Shown: positions 18,082 to 28,096 of the stretch, piece by piece
Layout of the letters: each line of letters starts with the position of its first letter
How positions within the stretch are numbered: position 1 is the first letter of the stretch
Assembly (NCBI RefSeq): GCF_029504395.1
Contig: NZ_JAQFIF010000004.1
Location: 62,001-126,000 of the forward strand
Direction of reading: 5' to 3'
DNA length: 64,000 nt
Source of the DNA: Arthrobacter sp. ES3-54
Lineage (GTDB): Bacteria; Actinomycetota; Actinomycetes; Actinomycetales; Micrococcaceae
Made by a program: the position numbers and the translations under genes
Notes under the pieces: generated by a model
What the model was told of the DNA's origin: nothing
The model's database searches: none
Seen by the model: only the letters and a program-made list of their open reading frames with translations

Positions 18082-18747
18082 ATGTCACAGCAAGCAGGGG
18101 CACCCCGGATGGCTACTGTCGATCCGGCAGCCCAGGATAACTACATTTACAACCGCCTGCTGAAAGAGCGCATCATCTGGCTCGGCTCCGAGGTCCGCGA
18201 CGATAACGCCAACGCGATCTGCTCCCAGCTGCTGCTGCTCTCGGCGGAGAATCCTGAAAGGGACATCTACCTTTACATCAACTCACCCGGCGGCTCCGTC
18301 ACCGCCGGCATGGCCATCTACGACACCATGCAGTTCATCCCGAACGATGTTGTTACGGTTGCCACCGGCCTCGCCGCGTCCATGGGCCAGTTCCTGCTCT
18401 CCTCCGGTACCAAGGGCAAGCGCTACGCCACCCCCAACGCCCGCATCCTTATGCACCAGCCCTCCGGCGGCATCGGCGGCACGGCGTCGGACATCAAGAT
18501 CCAGGCCGAGCTGATCCTGCACATGAAGAAGGTCATGGCCGAGCTGACCGCTGACCAGACCGGCCAGGCCGTGGAGACCATCCTCAAGGACAACGACCGC
18601 GACAAGTGGTTCACGGCCCCGGAAGCCCTCGAATACGGCTTCTTCGACAAGATCGCGGCGCACGCCGGATCCGTGGCCGGCGGCGGCGGAACCAACGCCA
18701 ATGGCTCTGGCAATAGCGGCGGCGCTGCGACAGCCTCCGAGAACTGA
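18082..18747 (+). CDS. clpP1: ATP-dependent Clp protease proteolytic subunit 1
   Basis: A 221-residue serine peptidase of the ClpP family. The catalytic triad is visible: Ser in [14 protein letters not shown], His in [10 protein letters not shown] and Asp in [17 protein letters not shown]. Actinobacteria make a hetero-tetradecamer from ClpP1 and ClpP2, fed by ClpX or ClpC. The protein has an N-terminal leader removed in homologues and an extra Gly/Asn/Ser-rich C-terminal tail of about 25 residues. The ATG at 18082 has AGAGG about nine bases upstream; the Met at residue 10 is an alternative. clpP2 follows after a short gap, so the two are cotranscribed. Confidence 0.96.
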   Translation: MSQQAGAPRMATVDPAAQDNYIYNRLLKERIIWLGSEVRDDNANAICSQLLLLSAENPERDIYLYINSPGGSVTAGMAIYDTMQFIPNDVVTVATGLAASMGQFLLSSGTKGKRYATPNARILMHQPSGGIGGTASDIKIQAELILHMKKVMAELTADQTGQAVETILKDNDRDKWFTAPEALEYGFFDKIAAHAGSVAGGGGTNANGSGNSGGAATASEN

Positions 18748-18785
18748 CCGGCAGGTAGACAGCAATGAATTCAGGAGCAATGAAC

Positions 18786-19445
18786 ATGAACTACAACTTC
18801 GGTTCGACTGCCGGTAACCTGCCGAGCAGCCGCTACGTGCTGCCGCAGTTCGAAGAGCGCACCCCCTACGGCTTCAAGCGCCAGGACCCGTACACCAAGC
18901 TGTTCGAGGACCGCATCATCTTCCTCGGCGTACAGGTTGACGACGCCTCGGCGGACGACGTGATGGCCCAGCTACTGGTGCTCGAGTCCACGGACCCGGA
19001 CCGCGACATCACGCTCTACATCAACTCCCCGGGCGGCTCCTTCACCGCCATGACGGCGATCTACGACACCATGACGTACATCCGCCCGGAGATCCAGACC
19101 GTCTGCCTCGGCCAGGCGGCCAGCGCCGCCGCCGTGCTGCTCGCGGCCGGCACGCCGGGCAAGCGCCTCGCGCTGCCGAACGCGCGCGTGCTCATCCACC
19201 AGCCCTCACTGTCCGGTGGGCAGGGCGGGCAGGCCTCGGACCTGGAGATCCAGGCCGCCGAGGTCATGCGCATGCGGTCCTGGCTCGAGGACACGCTGGC
19301 CAAGCACTCCGGCCGAACGCCGGAACAGGTCAACAACGACATCGAGCGGGACAAGATCCTCACGGCCGCCGAGGCCATGCAGTACGGCCTCATTGACCAG
19401 GTCCTCGATTCCCGCAAGATCAAGCCCCAGGCAATCTCGCGCTAA
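18786..19445 (+). CDS. clpP2: ATP-dependent Clp protease proteolytic subunit 2
   Basis: The partner of ClpP1. It has Ser in [14 protein letters not shown], His in [10 protein letters not shown] and Asp in [17 protein letters not shown], plus the [16 protein letters not shown] handle region. From the ATG at 18786 it has 219 residues and begins [12 protein letters not shown] chose this start because AGGAG (18773-18777) lies eight bases before it. ATGs at 18765 and 18780 are in the same frame; the first has a weaker AGG nine bases upstream and would add seven residues. It is coupled to clpP1 without a terminator, and clpX follows 131 bases later. Confidence 0.95.
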   Translation: MNYNFGSTAGNLPSSRYVLPQFEERTPYGFKRQDPYTKLFEDRIIFLGVQVDDASADDVMAQLLVLESTDPDRDITLYINSPGGSFTAMTAIYDTMTYIRPEIQTVCLGQAASAAAVLLAAGTPGKRLALPNARVLIHQPSLSGGQGGQASDLEIQAAEVMRMRSWLEDTLAKHSGRTPEQVNNDIERDKILTAAEAMQYGLIDQVLDSRKIKPQAISR

Positions 19446-19576
19446 TCAGCAATACGCGACGCCGGTGCGGCACTTTTACTTGGCCGCACCGGCGTCCGCT
19501 TTCCACCCAACGGGCACAAAGTGACCTAGAGTGGAACATGTCACAGGCAGCAGCAAGCTACTAAAGGGGTTCACAC

Positions 19577-20857
<1,281 letters not shown>

Positions 20858-20970
20858 CAGCCTGGCTCGTTCGGAATAAATCAGCCGTACCGGTCGCTGT
20901 ACCCTTTAGCGTGCCGTGTCTGTGATCCGCCGCAGCGCGCTCCCCGCAGACTTCCTTAAGGAGAACACCT

Positions 20971-21588
20971 GTGCCTGAAACCATGACCAATAAAGCCGAC
21001 TTCTGGTTCGACCCCATGTGCCCGTTCGCCTGGGTCACCTCCCGCTGGATCGGCGAAGTGGAAGAAGTCCGCGACATCAAGACCGAGTGGCATGTAATGA
21101 GCCTCGCGGTGCTCAACGAGGGGCGCGAAGAGCTGCCCGAGCAGTACCGGGAGTTCATGAAGAAGGCGTGGGCTCCTGTCCGCGTCATCACTGCCGCCGC
21201 TGAAAAGCACGGTGCGCAGTACATCAAGCCGCTCTACGACTCCATGGGCACCAAGATCCACAACGAGGGCAACAAGGATATCGACGAGGTCATCGCCAAG
21301 TCGCTGGCCGAGGCGGGACTGCCGGCCGAGCTTGCGGCCGCCGGCCAGAGCGACGAATTCGATGCGCAGCTCCGCACCAGCCACGAGGCAGGCATCTCCC
21401 TGGTCGGCCAGGACGTGGGCACACCCGTCGTCGCCTTCAACGGCACAGCCTTCTTCGGCCCGGTCCTGACCCGCATCCCGCGTGGCGAGGAAGCCGGACG
21501 GATCTGGGACGCCACGGTGACCCTGGCATCCTTCCCCTTCTTCTTCGAAATCAAGCGCAGCCGTACCGAAAGCCCGGACTTCAACTAG
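20971..21588 (+). CDS. DsbA-fold, Rv2466c-family (mycothiol-dependent reductase) protein
   Basis: A 205-residue thioredoxin-fold protein with a helical insertion. It is close along its length to M. tuberculosis Rv2466c, a mycothiol-linked reductase that activates nitro-prodrugs: WFDPMCP, TSRWIGEVEEVRDI, HVMSLAVLNE, LPEQYREFMKKAW, IHNEGNKDIDEVI and FFGPVLTRIPRGEEAG. Rv2466c has a CPWC active site; here it reads CPFA, so only the first cysteine remains. A monothiol mechanism, with mycothiol resolving the intermediate, is possible but inferred. The GTG at 20971 has AAGGAG seven bases upstream. It follows clpX by about 110 bases. In mycobacteria the gene sits by rpiB in the same block. Confidence 0.87.
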   Translation: MPETMTNKADFWFDPMCPFAWVTSRWIGEVEEVRDIKTEWHVMSLAVLNEGREELPEQYREFMKKAWAPVRVITAAAEKHGAQYIKPLYDSMGTKIHNEGNKDIDEVIAKSLAEAGLPAELAAAGQSDEFDAQLRTSHEAGISLVGQDVGTPVVAFNGTAFFGPVLTRIPRGEEAGRIWDATVTLASFPFFFEIKRSRTESPDFN

Positions 21589-21628
21589 GCCTGACAACAC
21601 CGTGCCCGGCATCCCGCCCGGCCTGCCA

Positions 21629-21672
21629 AGAGCCCCGGTAGAACTACTCCGATGTAGTTCTACCGGGGCTCT
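21629..21672 (+). terminator. Long hairpin after the Rv2466c-family gene
   Basis: A perfect 19-bp stem (21629-21647 with 21654-21672) around TCCGAT. The bases after it (TGTGCAT) are a poor U-tract, but the stability and place, 40 bases after the stop, support termination. Confidence 0.7.
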
Positions 21673-21942
21673 TGTGCATGCCCATCCGAGGGACAACAAT
21701 GGAACTTACCCACTTCGAAAGAAGAGGGACGCAGGAACCAAAGATTCAGTGACACTCATCCGACGCAGCCTTCGGCAAAGTCAGATGATGGCTACCAGTG
21801 ACGAGGTAGGAAGACCTGAAAGTCTAAGGATCCCGCCAGATTGTCTAAGACGTCACGTGACAATCGAAAAGTCGAAGCCCCACCAACGGCTAAACGCTGA
21901 TGGGGCTTCCCCTTTGCCCAAAAACTGGTCAGAGTGTGCCCC
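21673..21942. other. Gene-free, less GC-rich stretch with one hairpin
   Basis: No convincing gene was found in these 270 bases. The sequence is plainly richer in A and T than its surroundings, and open frames through it lack the usual third-position G/C bias. One hairpin pairs GAAGCCCCA (21874-21882) with TGGGGCTTC (21901-21909) and is followed by CCCCTTT. The stretch may be an untranslated leader of the GH15 gene or a remnant of lost DNA. Confidence 0.4.
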
Positions 21943-23850
21943 ATGAGTAGTGTCCAGAACCGTGCCCAGGGCAGTGAACCCATTGCGGACTACGCCCTTC
22001 TGTCCGACTGCTGCTCCGCTGCGCTGGTCAGTGCGGCCGGCTCCGTGGACTGGCTCTGCTTCCCGCGTTTCGACAGCCCCTCGGTGTAGGGCCGGCTCCT
22101 CGGCCCTGAGGCGGGATTCTGGTCGATCCGGCCCGCCGCCTCCCACTCCTCGACCCGGCGCTACCTCGGACCCGCGATGGTGCTGGAAACCACCCACACC
22201 ACCGCCGAAGGGCGTGTGACGGTCACGGATGCCCTCGCCCTCGGGGAGGGCCGGCGCGGCCACGAGCTGGGGGCGGACTCCCCGGGCACCCTTTTGCGCC
22301 AGGTGTCCTGCACGCAGGGCACCGTCGACGTTGACTTCATCCTCAGTGCCCGGCCCGACTACGGCCTCGCCAGGCCCCTTCTCAGCTGGCCCTTGCTCCG
22401 TGGCGCCGACGGCGGCATCCTGATCGGCGCGGGAGATGGGGTTCTGTCGATTTCGACGCCGGCGGCGTTCCGGCTGAGCGCCGACACCGGCACGGAAACC
22501 GGAGCCGGCGCTGGCGCCGACACCGTGCACGCACGCCTGAGCCTCCGCGCCGGAGACGTTGCCGGCTTTGCCCTCCACTCCGGCTCCGGAGACGCTGGCG
22601 GGAGCGACGCCCCGGTGTTCTGGAGCCAGACGGAGATCGCCCATAGGCTCGAGGACACCCTGCAGGGCTGGACCAGCTGGTCCGCGATACACCAGAACTA
22701 CCGCGGCCCGTGGCAGGAGCTTGTGGCCTGCAGCGGAAGGATCTTGCAGGCGCTGAGCTACTACCCGAGCGGCGCGATCGTGGCCGCCCCGACCACGTCG
22801 CTGCCGGAGGTGGCCGGCGGCACGCGCAACTGGGACTACCGCTTCAGCTGGATCCGGGACGCCAGCATGACCTTGCAGGCCCTCTGGGTGGCGGCCTGCC
22901 CGGACGAGGCCGGGAAGTTCTTCCAGTTCCTGGCCACCGCGGCCGCCAGCCAGCTGGCCGCCGGCGAGGAACTGCAGATCATGTTCGGCATCGGCGGGGA
23001 ACGGGAACTCACCGAACGCGAGCTCGACCACCTGCCGGGCTGGCGCGCCAGCGCCCCGGTCCGGGTGGGCAACGGCGCCTGGAACCAGCGCCAGTTGGAC
23101 GTCTACGGCGAGCTTCTGGACGCCGCCGCCACCTTGCCGGAGTACCTCGCGGAGCTGGCACCGGAGACCCGGAAGTTCCTCGCCGACTCCGCGGACACCG
23201 CTGCCGCACGCTGGCGGTCAACCGATCACGGCATCTGGGAAGTCCGCGGGGAGCGGCGCCACTACCTGCACTCCAAACTCATGTGCTGGGTGGCCGTGGA
23301 CCGCGCCATCTCCCTCGCCGGGATCCTGCAGGCAACCGAAAAGGTCCCGCATTGGACGCAGGCACGGGACGCGATTGCGGCATCCATCCGGACCGAGGGG
23401 TGGAGCGGGACGGCGAACTCCTACACCCAGGCGTACGGCTCCGAGGACCTCGATGCGTCGGCCCTGATGCTCGCCATCGTGGGATTCCTGCCGGCGGACG
23501 ATCCCGGCATGATCGCGACAATTGAGGCGATCGAGGACCGGCTCACGGATTCTCGCGGCCTCGTGTACCGCTACCTGGCCGACGACGGCATGGCAGGGGA
23601 GGAGGGCACCTTCCTTCTGTGCACCTTCTGGCTGGCGCACGCCCTTGCCCTGGCCGGACGCACCGAACGCGCCCGGGCCGTCTTCGAGCGGGCGGCCGCG
23701 TTCGCCACGGACCTGGGTCTGATGGCGGAGGAAGTCGCGCCGGACAGCAGCGAGCTCCTGGGCAACTTCCCGCAGGCGTTCAGCCACATCGGCCTCGTCA
23801 ACGCCGCCTGGGCGATCAGCCAGGCCGAGGACCGGGCCGCCGGGCACTGA
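21943..23850 (+). pseudogene. Glycoside hydrolase family 15 (glucoamylase/trehalase-like), interrupted by an amber codon
   Basis: Read through, the frame encodes about 634 residues with all GH15 landmarks. The N-terminal super-sandwich begins PIADYALLSDCCSAALVS and SVDWLCFPRFDSPSV. The (alpha/alpha)6 catalytic barrel has RNWDYRFSWIRDAS, NGAWNQRQLDVYGE, GIWEVRGE (general acid Glu) and NFPQAFSHIGLVNAAW. A single in-frame TAG at 22087-22089 follows SPSV at codon 49; family members have an aromatic or hydrophobic residue there. The frame is otherwise intact, so this is a very recent nonsense mutation, a sequencing error or readthrough. A protein from an internal start (ATG at 22177) would lack part of the N-terminal domain. 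GH15 members in actinobacteria include trehalases. A hairpin follows. Confidence 0.8.
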
Positions 23851-23862
23851 CCCGCCAACGGG

Positions 23863-23901
23863 CGAGGGCGCCGGCCAGGTTTCCCTGGCACGGCGCCCTC
23901 G
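23863..23901. terminator. Bidirectional terminator
   Basis: CGAGGGCGCCG (23863-23873) pairs with CGGCGCCCTCG (23891-23901), and an inner GCCAGG/CCTGGC continues the stem. It stands between the convergent GH15 and valS genes. Confidence 0.75.
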
Positions 23902-23940
23902 TCAGGTTCCGGAAATCAGTTTCCGGCTTGGCCGCAGGCC

Positions 23941-26559
23941 TTACGCCTGGGCGGCCGGCTCGGCCGGAGCCAGTACGACCTCGCTCACGGTCAGTTCGCC
24001 CTCGCCGGCGACAAGCGCCAGCTCACGGGCGTTGGCCGCGGCCTTGAGGTCGGCGAGGCCAGCCTTCAGCTGCGTGGTGAGGGACTCCGAGGCCGTGATC
24101 GTGGCGGACAGCACCTCGGTGCGCTGCTTGACCTTCGCCTCGGACTTGGCCTTGCGGATGCCGCTGAGCGCGGTGCCGACCGTCGCCAGGAGAGTCGTGT
24201 CGCCGTCGACCGCGACGGCGGACGGCCACTGGGCGCGGTGCACGGAACCGGTGCGCCACCAGCTCCAGACTTCCTCCGTGGCGAACGGCAGGAACGGCGC
24301 GAAGAGCCGCAGGAGCGTGTCCAGGCTGGTCGCGAGGGCGGCCAGTACGGACGCCTGCTGCTCCTCGCCGGCCGCGCCATAGGCACGGTCCTTGATGAGC
24401 TCCACGTAGTCGTCCGTGAAGTTCCAGAAGAAGCTCTCGGTGATCTGCAGGGCCCGGGCGTAGTCGTAGCCCTCGAACGCCTTGGTGGCCTGCTGGACAA
24501 CGTCGGCGAGCTGGGCCAGGACAGCCCGGTCCAGCGGGTTGCTCAGCACGGACAGGTCGCCGGAAACCACCGAGTCTTCGGTGGCGCCCAGGTTCAGGAC
24601 AAACTTGGAGGCGTTGAGCAGTTTGATGGCCAGGCGGCGGCCAATCTTCATCTGCGCGATCTCGTAGGCGGTGTCCGCACCGAGTTTGGCCGAGGCCGCC
24701 CAGTAGCGCACAGCGTCCGAGCCGTAGTCCTCGAGGACATCCGTGGGCACAATGACGTTGCCCTTGGACTTGGACATCTTCTTCCGGTCCGGGTCCAGGA
24801 TCCAGCCGGAGATGGCCGCGTGCTTCCACGGGGCGGTCTTCTGCAGCGCGTCGGCGCGGACAGCGGAGGAGAAGAGCCAGGTTCGGATGATGTCGTGCCC
24901 CTGCGGGCGGACGTCGAACGGGTAGACCTTGGCGAATAGTGCCTCGTCGGTGCTCCAGCCGCCCACAATCTGCGGGGTCAGCGAGGACGTGGCCCAGGTG
25001 TCGAGGACGTCCGCGTCGCCGGTGAAGCCGCCGGGCACATCGCGCTGGGCTTCCTCGTAGCCGGGGGCGGCATCCGCCGCGGGGTCCACGGGGAGCTGGG
25101 CGTCGGATGGGACGATCGGTGCGTCGTATTCGGGGTTGCCGTCGGCGTCGAGGGGGTACCAGACCGGTACCGGAACGCCGAAGAAGCGCTGGCGGGACAC
25201 GAGCCAGTCGCCGTTGAGCCCCGAGATCCAGTTCTCGTAGCGGGAGCGCATGAAGGCGGGGTGGAACTCGATCTCGTTGCCGCGGCCGATCAGGCGTTCG
25301 CGGCGGTCCTCGTCGCGGCCGCCGTTGCGGATGTACCACTGGCGGGAGGTGACGACCTCGAGGGGCTTGTCGCCCTTCTCGAAGAAGTTCACCGGGTGCA
25401 TGATCTTCTTGGGCTCGCCGTCGAGCAGGTCCGCGGCAGCCAGGAGCTCAACCACGCCTTCCTTGGCGCTGAACACGGTCTTGCCGGCGATGGCCGCGAA
25501 GTTGGCGCGGCCTTCATCGGTGGTGATCCAGTCCGGGGTCTCGCCGAGGATGCGGCCGTCGCGGCCCACGATTGCTCGGGTGGGCAGCTGCAATTCGCGC
25601 CACCAGGTGACGTCGGTGAGGTCGCCGAAGGTGCAGACCATGGCGGCGCCGGAGCCCTTGTCCGCCTTGGCGAGCGGGTGGGCCCTGACCTCTACCTCGA
25701 CACCGAACAGGGGAGAGGTGACCTTCTTGCCGAAGAGCGGCTTGTAGCGCTCGTCGTCGGGGTTCGCCACCAGCGCGGCGCAGGCGGCCAGCAGCTCGGG
25801 GCGGGTGGTCTCGATGTAAATCTTCTCGCCGTCCTCGGTGAAGAACGGGTAGCGGTAGTAGGCGCCCGCGACTTCCCGGTCCTCAAGCTCGGCCTGGGCC
25901 ACCGCGGTGCGGAACGTGACATCCCACAGGGTGGGCGCCTCGGCCATGTAGGCGTCGCCCGCAGCCAGGTTGGCCAGGAAGGCGCGCTGCGAGATGGCGC
26001 GGGACTTGTCATCGATGGTCCGGTAGGTCAGGTCCCAGTCCACGGACAGGCCCAGGGTCCGGAAGAGGTGCTCGAAGACCTTTTCGTCCTCGACCGCGAG
26101 CTCTTCGCACAGCTCAATGAAGTTCCGGCGGGAAATGACGTCGAAGTCGCGCTGGTTCTTGGCCGGCTCGGCCGGGGGGCGGTAGCCGGCGTCGTACGTG
26201 GTGGTGGGGTCGCAGCGCACGCCGTAGTAGTTCTGCACGCGGCGCTCGGTGGGCAGGCCGTTGTCGTCCCAGCCCATGGGGTAGAAGACGTTCTTGCCGG
26301 TCATGCGCTGGTAGCGCGCCAGGACGTCGGTCTGCGTGTAGGAGAACATGTGCCCGACGTGGAGGGATCCCGACGCCGTGGGCGGGGGAGTGTCGATCGA
26401 GTAGACCTGCTCCCGGGTGGTGTCCTGGTTGAACTTGTAGGTCCCTTCGTCAAGCCAGCGCTGCGTGAGCGCTTCTTCCAGCCCCTCCAGGGCGGGCTTG
26501 TCCGGAACATTGATGGGGGCGGTGGTGGGCGTGTCTGTACCCTGCGTGTCTTCAGCCAT
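23941..26559 (-). CDS. valS: Valyl-tRNA synthetase
   Basis: An 872-residue class I synthetase that charges tRNA-Val. The HIGH motif appears as HVGH (67-70) within GSLHVGHMFSYTQTD, and KMSKS in KKMSKSKGN (about residue 593). The editing domain CP1 lies between them. The anticodon-binding domain is followed by the C-terminal coiled coil (about 800-865, LTTQLKAGLADLKAAANA) found in ValS. The ATG at 26557-26559 begins an Asp/Thr/Pro-rich leader of about 20 residues. It is divergent from the DUF488 gene. In mycobacteria valS is directly followed by folC; here folC is linked to ileS instead. Confidence 0.97.
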   Translation of the reverse strand: MAEDTQGTDTPTTAPINVPDKPALEGLEEALTQRWLDEGTYKFNQDTTREQVYSIDTPPPTASGSLHVGHMFSYTQTDVLARYQRMTGKNVFYPMGWDDNGLPTERRVQNYYGVRCDPTTTYDAGYRPPAEPAKNQRDFDVISRRNFIELCEELAVEDEKVFEHLFRTLGLSVDWDLTYRTIDDKSRAISQRAFLANLAAGDAYMAEAPTLWDVTFRTAVAQAELEDREVAGAYYRYPFFTEDGEKIYIETTRPELLAACAALVANPDDERYKPLFGKKVTSPLFGVEVEVRAHPLAKADKGSGAAMVCTFGDLTDVTWWRELQLPTRAIVGRDGRILGETPDWITTDEGRANFAAIAGKTVFSAKEGVVELLAAADLLDGEPKKIMHPVNFFEKGDKPLEVVTSRQWYIRNGGRDEDRRERLIGRGNEIEFHPAFMRSRYENWISGLNGDWLVSRQRFFGVPVPVWYPLDADGNPEYDAPIVPSDAQLPVDPAADAAPGYEEAQRDVPGGFTGDADVLDTWATSSLTPQIVGGWSTDEALFAKVYPFDVRPQGHDIIRTWLFSSAVRADALQKTAPWKHAAISGWILDPDRKKMSKSKGNVIVPTDVLEDYGSDAVRYWAASAKLGADTAYEIAQMKIGRRLAIKLLNASKFVLNLGATEDSVVSGDLSVLSNPLDRAVLAQLADVVQQATKAFEGYDYARALQITESFFWNFTDDYVELIKDRAYGAAGEEQQASVLAALATSLDTLLRLFAPFLPFATEEVWSWWRTGSVHRAQWPSAVAVDGDTTLLATVGTALSGIRKAKSEAKVKQRTEVLSATITASESLTTQLKAGLADLKAAANARELALVAGEGELTVSEVVLAPAEPAAQA

Positions 26560-26655
26560 GGGCCAATTCTTCCACTAACTGCCATGCGCTTATGAACGGG
26601 GGCGGGTTCTCCGGGTGTAGAAGCAGCGGAAGCAACGTGAAGGTAGCATGCGCAG

Positions 26656-27027
26656 ATGGAGAATTCTCAGGGAAGTTCGGCCGGGATCTTCGCGATCAAG
26701 CGCATCTACGACGACCCGTCCGACGACGACGGCTGCCGGGTCCTGGTGGACCGGCTCTGGCCGCGGGGAGTCAGCAAGGAACGGGCCCAGCTGGAGCTTT
26801 GGCTCAAGGACGTGGCGCCGTCCGCGCCGCTGCGCAAGGAATTCGGGCACATGCAGGAACGGTTCGCGGACTTCCGGGCGGCCTACGAGGCCGAGCTCGA
26901 AACCAACCCCGCCGTGCAGACGCTGTATACACTCGCGGCGGAGCACGGGAAAGTGACGCTGCTGTTCGGCGCCAAGGATCCGGAGACCAACCACGCACAG
27001 GTGCTGAAGGAGTTCCTGGAGGGCTGA
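26656..27027 (+). CDS. DUF488 family protein
   Basis: A 123-residue soluble protein of the DUF488 family: KRIYDDPSDDDGCRVLVDRLWPRGVSKERA (as IYDDP, VDRLWPRG) near the start, then WLKDVAPSAPLRKEFGH, and a C-terminal LLFGAKDPETNHAQVLKEFL. The family is widespread and small; its conserved Arg/Trp/Pro loop suggests a ligand- or nucleic-acid-binding pocket, but no biochemical role is established that I know. It is divergent from valS (97 bases between starts) and 65 bases upstream of an SDR gene on the same strand. Confidence 0.88.
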   Translation: MENSQGSSAGIFAIKRIYDDPSDDDGCRVLVDRLWPRGVSKERAQLELWLKDVAPSAPLRKEFGHMQERFADFRAAYEAELETNPAVQTLYTLAAEHGKVTLLFGAKDPETNHAQVLKEFLEG

Positions 27028-27092
27028 TTCACGCGCGTTCATCCAGCGGTCGCCCGGCGCGGGTTCCCCGGCCTTGCCGTTAGGGTGGTGCC

Positions 27093-27899
27093 ATGACTGA
27101 GGGAATCCACAACGCAGGAACTGCAAATACAGCGGCAGCAGCCGAATCAAAAACAGCCAAAGCAGCAGTAGTCACCGGGGCCAGCACCGGAATCGGCGAG
27201 GCCACGGTGCGTGCGCTCCGCAAAGAAGGCTGGACCGTGTTCGCCGTCGCCCGCCGTGCCGACCGGCTCGAGGCGCTCGCCGCCGAAACCGGCGCCGTCG
27301 CCCTTCCCGCTGACGTGACCGACGACGCCGATGTGGCCCGGCTGCTCGACGAGGTGACCCGGGCCGGCGGCATCGACACGCTGATCAACATCGCCGGCGG
27401 CGCCCGCGGCGCCGACAAGGTTGCCGGGGCCAAGACCGAGGACTGGGAATGGATGTTCCAGGTCAACGTGCTGGGCAGCATGAAGCTGATCCGCGCGTTC
27501 CTGCCCATGCTGCGTGCCTGCGGCGAGGGCACCGTGCTGAACCTGACCTCCACCGCCGGGCTCTCGGCCTACGAGGGCGGCGGCGGCTACAACGCGGCCA
27601 AGTTCGCTCAGCACGCCCTGACCGGCGCCCTGCGGCTCGAGGAGGCCGAGCACAACCTCCGCGTGATCGAGGTGGCCCCCGGCCTGGTGCAGACCGAGGA
27701 GTTCGCCCTGAACCGCCTCGGTGACCAGGACGCGGCGGCCAAGGTCTACGCGGGTGTCGAGAAGCCGCTGACGGCCGCCGACGTCGCCGATGTGGTCCGC
27801 TACGCCGTCGTGGCGCCGCATCACATCAACCTAGACCAGATCGTGATCCGCCCGGTAGCGCAGGCGGCCAACTACAAGCTGATCCGCAAGAGCCAGTAG
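27093..27899 (+). CDS. Short-chain dehydrogenase/reductase (YdfG-like)
   Basis: A 268-residue classical SDR. Residues 24-37 hold the cofactor loop VVTGASTGIGEATV. ARRADRL, with Arg after strand 2, suggests NADP(H). The catalytic Ser lies in NLTSTAGL and the Tyr/Lys in YNAAKFAQHAL. The C-terminal sequence with VVAPHHINLDQIVIRPVAQ resembles serine/3-hydroxy acid dehydrogenases of the YdfG type, which oxidise 3-hydroxy acids; the substrate remains uncertain. The first 20 residues (Ala/Thr/Asn-rich) are extra relative to the family. The ATG at 27093 follows a probable AGGGTGG. Confidence 0.88.
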   Translation: MTEGIHNAGTANTAAAAESKTAKAAVVTGASTGIGEATVRALRKEGWTVFAVARRADRLEALAAETGAVALPADVTDDADVARLLDEVTRAGGIDTLINIAGGARGADKVAGAKTEDWEWMFQVNVLGSMKLIRAFLPMLRACGEGTVLNLTSTAGLSAYEGGGGYNAAKFAQHALTGALRLEEAEHNLRVIEVAPGLVQTEEFALNRLGDQDAAAKVYAGVEKPLTAADVADVVRYAVVAPHHINLDQIVIRPVAQAANYKLIRKSQ

Positions 27900-27904
27900 G
27901 GCCC

Positions 27905-27936
27905 GGACCTGGGCTAAGGGCTCTGGGCTCAGGTCC
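27905..27936 (+). terminator. Possible terminator after the SDR gene
   Basis: GGACCTG (27905-27911) pairs with CAGGTCC (27930-27936), six bases after the stop. There is no U-tract. Confidence 0.4.
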
Positions 27937-28096
27937 AGGCCATGTCCAGGGCCACGCATGGGGCGGGGCGTCCGGCGGCGACACCGGACGTTCACCGTGG
28001 CGTGGCGCGCTGGTCAGGCTGCGCTGGTCCGGCGTTGGCCGCGGCGGGGCAAGGTGGCCCGTGCAACTGCACACCACCAGAGTGGAGAACTTTCCC

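Noticed and set aside
21602..21946. A 114-codon frame upstream of the GH15 gene
   Set aside because: It runs through two hairpins, has no codon bias typical of this genome and no recognisable domain.
22087..22089. General reassignment of TAG to an amino acid in this organism
   Set aside because: TAG ends many intact genes at the expected place (rpiB, GDPD, ndk, valid family lengths), so a global recoding is excluded; only local readthrough remains possible.
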